DNA of 33,822 bases from Clostridia bacterium (GCA_017481205.1 JAFUPN010000012.1:1-33822); one strand, 5' to 3'. Positions 7,707 to 16,611 are shown, counted from the first letter of the stretch. The notes: generated by a model from the sequence alone, not told the origin. Translations and numbers: made by a program.

Positions 7707-8705
7707 TCATATCTCCACTGTTATTCCGTGGGCAATTCCTATAATCGGCTCTCCGAGCTGAGCAGTGGTTGTGCTCATAAGGGCACCTGTTGCAACAACC
7801 AGTATTTTTTTTATTTCTTTTTTTGCAAGCTTGGGGACAAAATAGCTGCAGAACACCGATGCCACACAGCCGCATCCGCTGCCGCCGGCATTGGTACCTT
7901 GCGCCTGACTGTCAAATATCATTGAGCCGGTGTCCATATGCTTTTGGCTGATGTCCAGACCCTTACGGCTGAGCAGGTCAATCAAAAGCTCTGAGCCCAC
8001 CGCTGCCAGGTCGCCTGTTACAATGCAGTCATAGTCCGCCGGTGTTTTGCCTGTTTCCTCAAAATGTCTGTAGATTGTATCGGCAGCCGCAGGTGCCATG
8101 GCAGCACCCATGTTGTTTGCGTCGCATACTCCCATATCAACCATTTTGCCTACGGTCATTGATGTAACCTTCAGCCCTGTGCCTTTATCAGACAGCATGA
8201 CAGCTCCGCTGCCGGTTACCGTCCACTGGGAGGTTGGTGTGCGTACCCCTCCGTATTCCAAGGGAAAACGGTATTGCTTTTCACTGGAGCAAAAATGGCT
8301 TGAAGCTGCGGCTACAACCCGTTTTGCATAGCCGGCGTTTATCATTGCGGCTGCCAGGGCGGTTGATTCAACAAAGGTTGAACAGGCTCCGTACAGACCG
8401 AAAAAGGGTATGTCAAAATACTTAAGACCAAAGGAGCTACCAGTACACTGATTGAGCAAATCTCCCGCAAAGAGCAAATCCACCTCGTCAGGGGTAACTG
8501 CCGCCTTGGTCATAGCACCGCTTACTGTTGTTTTGATAAGGTTGTTTTCTGCCTGCTCCCAGCTCTTTGCACCGAAAAGCGCGTCCTCGCTGACTGCATC
8601 AAAATATTTTCCCAAGGGTCCTTCGCCCTCAATTTTTCCCACGGAAGAAAAAAATCCGTTTATATACACACCGTTGTTGAATTTTATTGTTGACTTAACT
8701 CCCAT
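7707..8705 (-). CDS. spoVAD: Stage V sporulation protein AD (SpoVAD)
   Basis: A 332-aa protein with a thiolase/ketosynthase-like fold, known in Bacillus to bind dipicolinic acid as part of SpoVA transport. The family is clear from GVYINGFFSSVGKIEGEGPLG near the N-terminus, the GDLLNQCTGSSFGLKY segment, and FGLYGACSTFVES, where a thiolase-like nucleophile region is retained. Its Shine-Dalgarno (GAGGTGA) overlaps the last codons of spoVAC, and the start lies 4 bases beyond the spoVAC stop, so translation is probably coupled. Length is close to the usual 330-340. Confidence 0.96.
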   Translation of the reverse strand: MGVKSTIKFNNGVYINGFFSSVGKIEGEGPLGKYFDAVSEDALFGAKSWEQAENNLIKTTVSGAMTKAAVTPDEVDLLFAGDLLNQCTGSSFGLKYFDIPFFGLYGACSTFVESTALAAAMINAGYAKRVVAAASSHFCSSEKQYRFPLEYGGVRTPTSQWTVTGSGAVMLSDKGTGLKVTSMTVGKMVDMGVCDANNMGAAMAPAAADTIYRHFEETGKTPADYDCIVTGDLAAVGSELLIDLLSRKGLDISQKHMDTGSMIFDSQAQGTNAGGSGCGCVASVFCSYFVPKLAKKEIKKILVVATGALMSTTTAQLGEPIIGIAHGITVEI

Positions 8706-8709
8706 ATGC

Positions 8710-9147
8710 TCACCTCATGAAAAAATATATAACTCCGTATATTACCGACGTACTTATGCCGAACACAAGAACAGGTCCGGCTATTTTAAACATGTTTGCC
8801 CCCACACCGAGCACATATCCCTCTGTGCGGAATTCCATGGCAGGGGATACAATGCTGTTTGCAAAGCCGGTTATGGGCACAAGTGTTCCTGCGCCGCCGT
8901 ATTTTGCAATATCATCATAGACATTGAGCCCCGTGAGCAGTGCTCCGAGAAAAATCATTGTCATTGAGGTGAGAGCGGAAACATCATCCTGATTCTGAAT
9001 ATAAAAGCCATAGCACATATTTACAATTTGCCCTACTGTGCATATTGCGCCGCCGATTAAGAATGCAAAAATAACGTCTCTTATTACCTTTGACGGAGGT
9101 GAAGCCTTTTTTACCATTTTGTCATACTGCTTTTTTGTAATATCCAT
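8710..9147 (-). CDS. spoVAC: Stage V sporulation protein AC (SpoVAC)
   Basis: A 145-aa integral membrane protein with about four membrane segments. In Bacillus, SpoVAC forms the mechanosensitive part of the SpoVA dipicolinate channel. The motif QNQDDVSALTSMTMIFLGALLTGLNVYDDIAKYGGAGTLVPITGFANS (about 53-100) is highly characteristic. It is the first gene of the operon, preceded by GAGAGGAAG 10-14 bases before the start. Only C, D and E are present; spoVAA, AB and AF are not in this window, which is the usual minimal clostridial arrangement. Confidence 0.95.
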   Translation of the reverse strand: MDITKKQYDKMVKKASPPSKVIRDVIFAFLIGGAICTVGQIVNMCYGFYIQNQDDVSALTSMTMIFLGALLTGLNVYDDIAKYGGAGTLVPITGFANSIVSPAMEFRTEGYVLGVGANMFKIAGPVLVFGISTSVIYGVIYFFMR

Positions 9148-9223
9148 GTATGTTACTTCCTCTCAAGAATATGTTTTTGATAGTATTTTGATTTTTTTGG
9201 AATAAAATATACATATTATTTTT

Positions 9224-9531
9224 GTAGCCTTAGAAACCAACACTAAAGACGGTTTTGAAATATAAATTTTATCTCATACTTTGTTAAAATACTCGGAAAT
9301 ATCACCATATTTCCTGCGTTTTTGCCTTACGCAACCAAAAATCCTCACTTTGAAAATTCTCTGACCTTAAACAGATGAAATTTCAGGCAGATTTTGGTGC
9401 GGAAGATGAAGCAAGGCTTGACGCCTTGCGAAGATGACAAACCGAAAGATGACGAAATTACGCTGTTTAAGGCGAGTTCGGATTATTATTTTTCGGATAA
9501 GGCGTCTTCAGTATTGGTTGCTAAGGTTATA
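9224..9531. repeat. MITE-like interspersed repeat, copy B (best preserved)
   Basis: About 308 bp with imperfect terminal inverted repeats: left TGTAGCCTTAGAAACCAACA then CTAAAGACG, right end CGTCTTCAGTATTGGTTGCT then AAGGTTATA. Most of the interior recurs inverted at 3737-4009 and 26921-27196, and its first 65 bases recur in direct orientation at 17769-17838. It fills most of the gene-free stretch 9148-9596. No transposase or plausible gene is inside, as expected for a non-autonomous element moved in trans. Confidence 0.85.
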
Positions 9532-9532
9532 C

Positions 9533-9561
9533 TTGACGAATAAAGCATTTTTTGATATAAT
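9533..9561 (+). promoter_or_regulatory. Promoter of alanine dehydrogenase
   Basis: TTGACG (9533-9538), exactly 17 bases, then TATAAT (9556-9561), 35 bases before the ald start. The -35 begins two bases after the last recognisable base of repeat copy B, so the element may lie next to, or have changed, the upstream control region. Confidence 0.85.
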
Positions 9562-9596
9562 ATCAAAAAAACAAATCTGATACTGAGGTGTAAATA

Positions 9597-10712
9597 ATGA
9601 TTATAGGTACAACCAAAGAACTTAAAAATCACGAATACCGTGTAGGTCTTACTCCTGACAACGTGAGTGCATACGTTGCCAAGGGTCATACTGTATATGT
9701 AGAAACCGGAGCAGGCGCAGGTGCAGGCTTTGCGGATGAAGATTATATCAAAGCCGGCGCGCAGATTCTGGAAACTCCCTTAGAGGTTTTCAATAAGGCT
9801 GATATGATAGTTAAGGTAAAAGAGCCTGAAGCTTGCGAATATGAATATCTCCGCGAGGGTCAGATTCTTTATACATATCTCCACCTTGCTCCAAACCCCG
9901 CACTGGCAGACGCTCTTATCAAAAAGGGTGTAAAGGCTGTTGCTTTTGAAACCATTACCGACGACCAGGGCAACCTTCCGTGCCTTCGTCCCATGAGCCA
10001 GATTGCAGGACGTCTTTCCGTACAGCAGGGTGCAAAGTATATTGAACGTGCCTTTGGCGGCAGAGGTATACTCTTAGGCGGTGTTCCCGGTGTTGAAAAT
10101 GCAAAAATCGTTATCATCGGTGGCGGTATCGCAGGTACATATGCAGCAAAGGCTGCTATCGGTATCGGCGCACAGGTAACACTTTTGGATGTTAACCTCA
10201 ACCGTCTGTCATACCTTGACGATATTTTCGGCTCTTCAATAACTACTCTGTACAGCACAGAGGCAAATATATGCAAGGTACTTAAGGAAGCAGATCTGGT
10301 TATCGGCTCTGTTCTCATCCCCGGCGGCAAAACACCGAAGCTTATCCGCCGTGAGCACCTGAGCCTTATGAAAAAAGGAGCTGTTATAGTAGATATCGCC
10401 ATCGACCAGGGTGGCTGCTGCGAAAGCTCAAGGGTTACCACTCATGACAACCCCATATATATCGAAGAGGGAGTTGTTCACTACTGCGTAGGCAATATGC
10501 CCGGTGCAGTGCCCTATACCTCAACCGTTGCCCTTGCTAACACAACCTTCCGCTACGGTATGCTCATGGCAGAAAACGGTCTTGAAAAAGCCATCACCAT
10601 GGATAAGGGTCTTGCAAACGGTGTAAACATCTACTGCGGCAAATGTACAAACAAAAATGTTGCAGATAGCCTTGGACTTGAATATACAGATGTATATGAA
10701 GCAATAAAATAA
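9597..10712 (+). CDS. ald: Alanine dehydrogenase
   Basis: A 371-aa NAD-dependent enzyme interconverting L-alanine and pyruvate plus ammonia. Length and sequence are typical. The opening MIIGTTKELKNHEYRVGLTP is the family hallmark. Expected catalytic residues are at their standard positions: K75 (KVKEPE), H96 (YTYLHLAP) and D271 (DIAIDQGG). The NAD-binding Rossmann loop is IIGGGIAGTYAA (173-184). GAGGTG precedes ATG 9597. It is a single-gene unit with its own promoter and a shared terminator downstream. In Bacillus this enzyme supports sporulation by feeding alanine carbon into metabolism; a similar role here is inference. Confidence 0.97.
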   Translation: MIIGTTKELKNHEYRVGLTPDNVSAYVAKGHTVYVETGAGAGAGFADEDYIKAGAQILETPLEVFNKADMIVKVKEPEACEYEYLREGQILYTYLHLAPNPALADALIKKGVKAVAFETITDDQGNLPCLRPMSQIAGRLSVQQGAKYIERAFGGRGILLGGVPGVENAKIVIIGGGIAGTYAAKAAIGIGAQVTLLDVNLNRLSYLDDIFGSSITTLYSTEANICKVLKEADLVIGSVLIPGGKTPKLIRREHLSLMKKGAVIVDIAIDQGGCCESSRVTTHDNPIYIEEGVVHYCVGNMPGAVPYTSTVALANTTFRYGMLMAENGLEKAITMDKGLANGVNIYCGKCTNKNVADSLGLEYTDVYEAIK

Positions 10713-10764
10713 TGGGTGTGGCAAAATAACGAAGCAAATTTTTTTATATGACTAAAATAAAAGA

Positions 10765-10806
10765 AGCCGCAGCAAAATGTATTCATTTTGCCACGGCTCC
10801 TTTTTA
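10765..10806 (+). terminator. Bidirectional terminator between ald and argG
   Basis: The stem AGCCG..GCAAAATG pairs with CATTTTGC..CGGCT (10765-10798, two mismatches), followed by CCTTTTTATT. On the minus strand the same stem is followed by TTCTTTTATTTT, so it can serve the convergent argG transcript as well. Confidence 0.82.
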
Positions 10807-10868
10807 TTATGTAGGAAATTACTAATAGTACACTTTCTTATAATGATTATAAAATTTGTATATTGCAA

Positions 10869-12092
10869 TTATTTTATAAGCTCTATGCCGTTTCTCTTAA
10901 GCATTGTAGCTCTAACCTTTGTGGGGAGACCAAACAGGTTGATAAAGCCTTCTGCATCTGCCTGGTTGTAAACCTCGTCCTCAGAGAATGTAGCGATATC
11001 CTCATCGTACAGTGAGTAAGGAGATTTTGCACCTGCAGGTGTGCAGCTGCCCTTGTAGAGCTTAAGGCGAACTGTACCTGTAACGGTTTCCTGTGTAGCA
11101 TCAACAAAAGCGGAAAGTGCTTCACGCAGAGGTGAGAACCAGAGACCATCGTATACAAGCTCTGCAAACTTGTTGGAAACCTCAGCCTTGTAGTGCAGTG
11201 TCTGCTTATCGAGACAGAGGTATTCAAGCTCCTTGTGAGCTGTGTAAAGGATAGTACCGCCGGGAGTTTCGTACACGCCGCGGCTCTTCATACCAACAAG
11301 ACGGTTTTCAACAATATCGTCAATACCGATACCGTTTGCTCCGCCAAGCTCATTGAGCTTTTTGAGAAGCTCAACAGCGCCGTATTTTACACCGTCGAGT
11401 GCAACAGGGATACCCTTTTCAAATTCAATTTCAATATATGTTGCCTTATCGGGAGCCTTTTCGGGGGATACACCCAGGGCAAGGATATTGTCAAGCTGGG
11501 GCTCGTTCCAGGGGTCTTCCAAATCCTGACCCTCGTGAGAGAGGTGCCAGATGTTTCTGTCCATGGAGTAGTTGTTTTCCTTGGTAACGGGTACGGGGAT
11601 GCCTCTTTCGTTAGCATAGTCGATTTCATCCTCACGGGATTTGATATCCCATACACGCCAGGGAGCAATGATTTTGAGCTCAGGAGCAAGAGCCTTTACT
11701 GCCAGTTCAAAACGAACCTGGTCGTTACCCTTACCTGTGCAGCCATGGCATATAGCAACAGCGCCTTCTTTTTTAGCAATCTCAACAATTCTCTTTGCAA
11801 TAACAGGACGTGCTGTTGAGGTACCAAGGAGATATTTGCCCTCGTATACGGCATTTGCCTTGAGTGTGGGCCAGATAAAGTCTGTTACATATTCCTCCTG
11901 TAGATTTTCTATGTAGAGCTTTGATGCACCGGTCTTGAGCGCCTTTTCTTCAAGACCTTCTGTTTCCTTACCCTGACCTACATCACCGCACACTGCGATA
12001 ACCTCGTAGTCAAAATTCTCTTTCAGCCAGGGGATAATGATAGAAGTATCAAGTCCGCCTGAGTAGGCAAGTACAACTTTTTCTTTAGACAT
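10869..12092 (-). CDS. argG: Argininosuccinate synthase
   Basis: A 407-aa enzyme joining citrulline and aspartate with ATP, the penultimate step of arginine synthesis. The PP-loop AYSGGLDTS (about 9-17) binds [18 protein letters not shown] and the [19 protein letters not shown] region are typical of ArgG. Normal length is about 400 residues. The frame is open to 12257, but ATG 12092 is chosen since GGGAGG lies 9 bases upstream and the preceding residues are unlike any ArgG. argH is not adjacent, so the arginine pathway is scattered here. Confidence 0.97.
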   Translation of the reverse strand: MSKEKVVLAYSGGLDTSIIIPWLKENFDYEVIAVCGDVGQGKETEGLEEKALKTGASKLYIENLQEEYVTDFIWPTLKANAVYEGKYLLGTSTARPVIAKRIVEIAKKEGAVAICHGCTGKGNDQVRFELAVKALAPELKIIAPWRVWDIKSREDEIDYANERGIPVPVTKENNYSMDRNIWHLSHEGQDLEDPWNEPQLDNILALGVSPEKAPDKATYIEIEFEKGIPVALDGVKYGAVELLKKLNELGGANGIGIDDIVENRLVGMKSRGVYETPGGTILYTAHKELEYLCLDKQTLHYKAEVSNKFAELVYDGLWFSPLREALSAFVDATQETVTGTVRLKLYKGSCTPAGAKSPYSLYDEDIATFSEDEVYNQADAEGFINLFGLPTKVRATMLKRNGIELIK

Positions 12093-12173
12093 ATTGATTT
12101 TCCTCCCAAAATGTTTTATTATATAATAGTGAGAAAAATATGCTGTTATCTTTCTCTTATTGGTTATGTGATA

Positions 12174-12202
12174 ATTATAATCCATAATCATAGGAAAATC
12201 AA
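12174..12202 (-). promoter_or_regulatory. Promoter of argG
   Basis: On the minus strand TTGATT (complement of 12197-12202), 17 bases, TATAAT (complement of 12174-12179). This puts the transcript start roughly 75 bases before the argG start codon. Confidence 0.75.
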
Positions 12203-12242
12203 GGATAAAATTGCATAAATTTTTGAAATATTCCGGAGGATA

Positions 12243-12289
12243 ATGTATATTATACATAAAATTACGTTTTATACTGTATAATTATGCAT
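12243..12289. promoter_or_regulatory. Tandem palindromes between argG and ruvC (candidate ArgR sites)
   Basis: ATGTATA-T-TATACAT (12243-12257) is a perfect palindrome. A related near-palindrome, TGTATAATTATGCAT, lies at 12275-12289; the centres are about 32 bases apart. TGTATAnnTATACA-like palindromes resemble Gram-positive ARG boxes, and the site is just upstream of the argG -35. The second copy also contains TATAAT (12277-12282), which could be the -10 of the divergent ruv transcript. Confidence 0.45.
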
Positions 12290-12303
12290 TTGTGGTGTAT
12301 ATT

Positions 12304-12804
12304 ATGAGAATTCTTGGTATAGACCCGGGCTATGCGATAGTGGGCACCGGGGTTATAGACTACATTGGAAATAAGTTTAAGGCTGTGGATTATTATGCAG
12401 TCACCACCGAGGCGGGCATTCCCTTTGAAATAAGACTCAAGGCGATATATGACGGGATTTGCGAGCTTATAGATACGTATAAGCCTGATTTTGTCAGCAT
12501 AGAGGAGCTTTTTTTTAACAACAATGCAAAGACCGCCATTGCCGTGGGGCAGGCGAGGGGAGTCATACTTCTGGCGGCGGTTAATAAAGGCGTGCCCATA
12601 TTTGAATATACCCCTCTGCAGGTGAAGCAGGCTATTGTAGGCTACGGCAGGGCGGAGAAAAAACAGGTTCAGCAGATGACCAAGGCCATGCTGGGGCTGA
12701 GTTCAGTGCCAAAGCCCGATGATGTTGCCGACGCATTGGCTCTTGCTATATGTCATGCTCATTCCTATAACCCCAATGTGGCGCGGCAGATATTGCTAAA
12801 ATAG
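12304..12804 (+). CDS. ruvC: Holliday junction resolvase RuvC
   Basis: A 166-aa endonuclease that cuts Holliday junctions symmetrically after RuvAB branch migration. The four expected acidic catalytic residues are visible: D7 (GIDPG), E67 (SIEELFFN), and D140 and D143 ([11 protein letters not shown]). ATG 12304 gives the standard MRILGIDPG opening; in-frame GTG codons at 12292 and 12295 are possible but have no better ribosome binding site. The site before 12304 is weak. It is first gene of the ruvC-ruvA-ruvB set. Confidence 0.95.
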   Translation: MRILGIDPGYAIVGTGVIDYIGNKFKAVDYYAVTTEAGIPFEIRLKAIYDGICELIDTYKPDFVSIEELFFNNNAKTAIAVGQARGVILLAAVNKGVPIFEYTPLQVKQAIVGYGRAEKKQVQQMTKAMLGLSSVPKPDDVADALALAICHAHSYNPNVARQILLK

Positions 12805-12903
12805 TATGAAAAAAGCGGGACGAATTGCAAGAATTCATGGAAAAGCAAATTTCATGACGGGAAGCCGTCAATTCATTTATATATCTATAGAAAGGATTTT
12901 AAT

Positions 12904-13506
12904 ATGTTCAGTTATATAAGAGGAAAGCTTGCCGAAAAGGCAGAGGGTTATGCCGTTGTTGATGTAAACGGCGTGGGTTTTAAGATATATACATCGCAAA
13001 ACAGCCTTGCAGACAGCAGATGCGTCACGGGTCAGGAGGTTACCTTCCATACATACCTGTATATAAAAGAGGGTATTATGGATTTGTATGGCTTTGCTAC
13101 AAAGCAGGAGTTGGAGCTGTTTTTGCTGCTGATTTCAGTAAATGGTGTGGGAGCCAAGGGTGCGGTGAGTATACTGTCGGTCGCTCCCTGTGAAAAGCTG
13201 TGTCTTGCCATAGCTACCGATGATACGGCAACAATAAAAAAAGCCGCAGGCATCGGCGCAAAGACTGCCCAGAGGGTATGCCTTGAGCTTAAGGATAAAA
13301 TCAAAAACGAGAGCTTTGTATCTGAAAATACAGACGCATTTTCCGAAAGTGTGTCCTATGCTTCAGGCGACAATGTGTCTGAGGCAATCAACGCTCTTGT
13401 GGCTTTGGGCTACACGGCGGCAGAGGCTCAGAGGGCTGTAAAGGGTGCAAAGCCTGAGGATAGTGTCGAGGATATAATAAAGCTTGCACTTAAAGCTATG
13501 ATGTAA
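12904..13506 (+). CDS. ruvA: Holliday junction branch migration protein RuvA
   Basis: A 200-aa protein whose tetramer binds four-way junctions and recruits RuvB. Three domains are seen: the OB-fold start MFSYIRGKL.EK..GYAVVDVNGVGF, the helix-hairpin-helix region (LLISVNGVGAKGAVSIL and IKKAAGIGAKTAQRVCLELKDK), and a C-terminal UBA-like domain (ALVALGYTAAEAQRAVK) that contacts RuvB. AAAGGA precedes ATG 12904. About 100 bases separate it from ruvC, including a small TGACGG/CCGTCA hairpin at about 12854-12869. Confidence 0.96.
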   Translation: MFSYIRGKLAEKAEGYAVVDVNGVGFKIYTSQNSLADSRCVTGQEVTFHTYLYIKEGIMDLYGFATKQELELFLLLISVNGVGAKGAVSILSVAPCEKLCLAIATDDTATIKKAAGIGAKTAQRVCLELKDKIKNESFVSENTDAFSESVSYASGDNVSEAINALVALGYTAAEAQRAVKGAKPEDSVEDIIKLALKAMM

Positions 13507-13533
13507 TTATGATTGTTGAAAGGAAAATTTTTT

Positions 13534-14547
13534 ATGGATTACGAAGAGAGAATTGTTACTGCCGATGTTACTCTTGAGGATTTTGATGCAGAGCCCGGGC
13601 TCAGACCCAAGACCCTCAGCGAATATGTAGGGCAGACCAAGATAAAAGAAAATTTGAAAATATACATAGAAGCGGCAGCATCCCGAAAGGAAGCCCTGGA
13701 CCATGTGCTGCTGTACGGACCTCCGGGACTGGGCAAAACAACTTTGGCAAATATTATAGCAAATGAGCTGGGGGTTAATATCCGCATAACCTCCGGTCCT
13801 GCTATTGAAAAGCCCGGAGACCTGGCGGCTATCCTTACCAACCTGACCGAGCATGATGTGCTCTTTATTGACGAAATCCACCGCCTCAGCCGAAGTGTTG
13901 AAGAGGTGCTCTATCCTGCAATGGAGGATTTTGCTCTGGATATTATCATCGGCAAGGGTCCCAGTGCCCGCAGCATCCGTCTTGATGTGCCTCATTTTAC
14001 CCTTATAGGCGCCACTACCAAGGCAGGCTCCATGACAAGCCCTCTGCGTGACAGATTTGGCGTTATATCCCGTCTTGAGCTATATACAACCGAGGAGCTT
14101 GCGCGCATAGTTATGCGCAGTGCGGGCATACTTGGCACTGAGATAGACCCCGGCGGTGCCCGTGAGATTGCCTCCAGGAGCAGAGGAACCCCCCGTATTG
14201 CAAACAGATTGCTCAAGAGAGTGCGCGATTTTGCTTCCGTATGGTCTGATGACGGCAGGATTACCAAGGAGCTTGCCGACAGGGCACTTACCCGCCTGGA
14301 GATAGACAAAATCGGTCTTGACTCTGTGGACAGAAATGTGATAACCACTATGATAAAGGGCTTCGGCGGCGGTCCGGTTGGTCTTGATACACTGGCGGCA
14401 ACCACAGGCGAGGACAGCGTTACCATTGAGGATGTATATGAGCCCTATCTGCTGCAGCTGGGCTTTATCAACCGTACACCCAGGGGAAGAGTTGCCACCA
14501 GGCTTGCTTATGAGCATTTCGGAATACCATTTGAAAGAGAAAGTTAA
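13534..14547 (+). CDS. ruvB: Holliday junction helicase RuvB
   Basis: A 337-aa AAA+ ATPase motor for branch migration. The Walker A loop is GPPGLGKTT (62-70), Walker B is FIDEIHRL (111-118) and the sensor region is [19 protein letters not shown] with the arginine finger. The C-terminal winged helix ends with R-T-P-R-GR, usual for RuvB. ATG 13534 is chosen over the in-frame TTG at 13513 because AAAGGA is well placed before it and family members begin near here. It follows ruvA by 27 bases. Confidence 0.97.
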   Translation: MDYEERIVTADVTLEDFDAEPGLRPKTLSEYVGQTKIKENLKIYIEAAASRKEALDHVLLYGPPGLGKTTLANIIANELGVNIRITSGPAIEKPGDLAAILTNLTEHDVLFIDEIHRLSRSVEEVLYPAMEDFALDIIIGKGPSARSIRLDVPHFTLIGATTKAGSMTSPLRDRFGVISRLELYTTEELARIVMRSAGILGTEIDPGGAREIASRSRGTPRIANRLLKRVRDFASVWSDDGRITKELADRALTRLEIDKIGLDSVDRNVITTMIKGFGGGPVGLDTLAATTGEDSVTIEDVYEPYLLQLGFINRTPRGRVATRLAYEHFGIPFERES

Positions 14548-14616
14548 AAATCATATTAATGTTTTATTACAATTTTGTATCATTAATTTAAAGAGAACAA
14601 AAAATGTTGTATAATG

Positions 14617-14656
14617 GAGTAAATTGATATTATATGTCGATTTACTCTATTTTTAT
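14617..14656 (+). terminator. Probable terminator after ruvB
   Basis: GAGTAAAT (14617-14624) pairs perfectly with ATTTACTC (14640-14647) across a 15-base loop and is followed by TATTTTTAT. A TATAAT at 14610-14615 overlaps its left edge and may be the -10 of the amidase gene, so the structure could instead lie in the amidase leader. Confidence 0.5.
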
Positions 14657-14672
14657 ATAAAGGAATAGTCCA

Positions 14673-16154
14673 ATGAAGAAAATAATTTTAATTTTTTTAC
14701 TGCTTGCTGCATCTCTTGTGACTGTTATAAGCGCTCAGGCGGCTTTCGGCATAAAGCTGTATATTGACGGAAATGAAATTGAATGTGAAGTTTCTCCCAT
14801 GATAATCAACGACAGAACCATGGTTCCCGTGAGGGTACTGTTTGAAAACTTTGACGCCGATGTGGAATGGGATGCGGCGGCGAGTCAGGTACATATAACT
14901 GCCCGGGAGACGGATATTGTCTTTACCATAGGCAGTAAAATTGCGTTTGTCAACGGCAATAATGTGACTCTTGATGCGGCGCCGATGATACTGCGCGACA
15001 GAACTCTTGTGCCAATTCGCTTTGTTTCGGAAAACCTCGGCTGCAAGGTAAGCTGGGATGATGTGACAAAATCTGTGTTTATCACATCTCCTGAGGAAGA
15101 GGCTGTTTCTGATATAAAGCTGATTGAGGCAATTGAAGGCAAAAAAAATACCATTGTCAGAATAAAGCTTACCGAAGGAGTGGCTCCTGTAATTACCACA
15201 GCATCTGCTCCATTTAGAATTATACTTGATTTTGAGAAAACCTCCCTTAGTATAAAGGACGGCAAAAACCATCTGTCTGATAAATACATAACAGAAATAA
15301 GGTGGGCATCTCATGACGGATATTCACGGGTAGTGATAGAAACCAGCGGAGAGCAGCCTTATGAAATATCGGGAGAGGGCACATCTGATGTGGAAATAAC
15401 TGTAGGTAACGGTACTGCGGACACTGACAGCTCTTTTGACGAAGTGACAGAACCGGAAGAAAATGAAGAGCAGGAGGAACAGAAAAATCAGGCTGCTCAG
15501 GAGGAGCTTGTACCTCTGCCGGAGTTTGAAAATATGCTTATTGTCATAGATGCAGGTCATGGCGGCAAGGATGTGGGAGCTCTTGCCAAGGATGAAAACG
15601 GCGAAACCTTGGTTGACTCAAATGGCAATCCCTTGCTTGTCGAAAAGGATGTTAACCTTGCAATTTCCCTTAAAATAAGAGACAGGCTGCAGGAAAAAGG
15701 TATCCGTGTGTTAATGACCAGGGATGATGACAGCTTCACGGGAACAAATAAAGAAAATCTCATGGCAAGATGTGAGATAGCAAATGAAAATAACGCTACT
15801 CTTTTTGTCAGTGTACACAACAACTCTGCTGTCAGCCCAAAGGCTACGGGCACCGAAATCTGTTATACCGAGGAGAGCACCGGAGCCAACGGCATAACCA
15901 GCAAGGAGCTTGCACAGAATATCCTGCCGTATCTCACCGAGGCGACAGGTCTTACTGACAGGGGTATTGTAAACAGACCCAATCTTGTGGTGCTTAAAAA
16001 CACCGCCATGCCTGCAGTGCTTCTTGAGTGCGGCTTCCTTACCTGTGAGACCGACCGTAAGGTGCTTATGGATGACAATAAGCTCAATGATATTGCCGAA
16101 GGTGTTGCTACCGGCATAATCAAAAGTATGAAGCAGATTGCTAAAAATATGTAA
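14673..16154 (+). CDS. Secreted N-acetylmuramoyl-L-alanine amidase (Amidase_3)
   Basis: A 493-aa exported wall hydrolase that cleaves the bond between MurNAc and the stem peptide. Domains in order: signal peptide (1-23), copper-amine-oxidase-N-like stalk region (about 28-138, with the repeated MI.NDRTMVPVR / MILRDRTLVPIRF units), AMIN domain (about 148-243, sugar or wall targeting), a strongly acidic linker (250-280, rich in E, D and Q), and the Amidase_3 catalytic domain (288-490). The zinc and catalytic residues of the family are present: H296 (DAGHGG), E324 (LVEKDVN), H382 (SVHNN) and E452 (LLECGFL). AAGGA precedes ATG 14673. It sits between ruvB and spoIIAA; a sporulation role is possible from location but not shown. 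Confidence 0.94.
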   Translation: MKKIILIFLLLAASLVTVISAQAAFGIKLYIDGNEIECEVSPMIINDRTMVPVRVLFENFDADVEWDAAASQVHITARETDIVFTIGSKIAFVNGNNVTLDAAPMILRDRTLVPIRFVSENLGCKVSWDDVTKSVFITSPEEEAVSDIKLIEAIEGKKNTIVRIKLTEGVAPVITTASAPFRIILDFEKTSLSIKDGKNHLSDKYITEIRWASHDGYSRVVIETSGEQPYEISGEGTSDVEITVGNGTADTDSSFDEVTEPEENEEQEEQKNQAAQEELVPLPEFENMLIVIDAGHGGKDVGALAKDENGETLVDSNGNPLLVEKDVNLAISLKIRDRLQEKGIRVLMTRDDDSFTGTNKENLMARCEIANENNATLFVSVHNNSAVSPKATGTEICYTEESTGANGITSKELAQNILPYLTEATGLTDRGIVNRPNLVVLKNTAMPAVLLECGFLTCETDRKVLMDDNKLNDIAEGVATGIIKSMKQIAKNM

Positions 16155-16198
16155 TAATATAAAATTTTGCATTATCCGAAAATAACCTATTTTCCGTC

Positions 16199-16227
16199 AA
16201 AGGAAAAATAATAACCTGTAAGAATAT
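16199..16227 (+). promoter_or_regulatory. Sigma-H-type promoter of the spoIIA operon
   Basis: AAAGGAAAA (16199-16207) matches the sigma-H -35 consensus RnAGGAWWW at every specified base. After 11 bases comes TAAGAATAT (16219-16227), matching the -10 RnnGAATWW except at its first base. In Bacillus and Clostridium the spoIIA operon is transcribed by sigma-H, so position and sequence agree. A short hairpin GAAAATA/TATTTTC (16178-16194) sits just upstream and could end the amidase transcript or serve as an operator. Confidence 0.78.
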
Positions 16228-16251
16228 TAACAACGAAAGGAGTTGATATTT

Positions 16252-16590
16252 TTGCAGGTTAATTTTTTTACCAAGGGAGCGGATTGTCTTGTGGCAAAAA
16301 TCTCCGGTGAGCTCGACCATCATGCTGCCGAAAAAATCAGAAACGAAACCGATACCCGTATAATACGGGGCAGAGTCAGAAATCTCATATTTGATTTTAC
16401 AGACCTGAATTTTATGGATTCATCCGGTATAGGTGTTGTCATAGGCAGGTACAAGCTTATCCGAAGCTGCGGAGGCAATATTGCCATTGTTACCGGCAAT
16501 GCGGGAGTAAACAAGCTGCTTACTATGTCTGGAATACCGGGGATAATAAAAATTTATCCCTCGCTGCTTGATGTGCCGGATGTTATATAA
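16252..16590 (+). CDS. spoIIAA: Anti-sigma-F factor antagonist SpoIIAA
   Basis: A STAS-domain protein of 112 aa. Unphosphorylated SpoIIAA frees sigma-F by displacing it from SpoIIAB; SpoIIAB inactivates it by phosphorylating a serine, and SpoIIE reverses this. The phosphorylation site FMDSSGIGVV is intact, with the target serine at 58 when counted from the chosen start, the same number as in B. subtilis. The start is TTG 16252, placed 8 bases after AAAGGAG; the earlier in-frame TTG at 16243 directly touches the Shine-Dalgarno and is unlikely. It is first gene of spoIIAA-spoIIAB-sigF. Confidence 0.95.
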   Translation: MQVNFFTKGADCLVAKISGELDHHAAEKIRNETDTRIIRGRVRNLIFDFTDLNFMDSSGIGVVIGRYKLIRSCGGNIAIVTGNAGVNKLLTMSGIPGIIKIYPSLLDVPDVI

Positions 16591-16611
16591 TCACGAAAGG
16601 AATGATAGGAA

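Noticed and set aside
9148..9223. Sigma-G promoter for spoVAC
   Set aside because: A CATATTC resembling the -10 is present, but no matching -35 at proper spacing was found, so it is not annotated.
14697..15314. A 205-codon antisense frame inside the amidase gene
   Set aside because: The plus-strand product has complete catalytic and targeting domains; the antisense frame has odd composition and no recognisable features.
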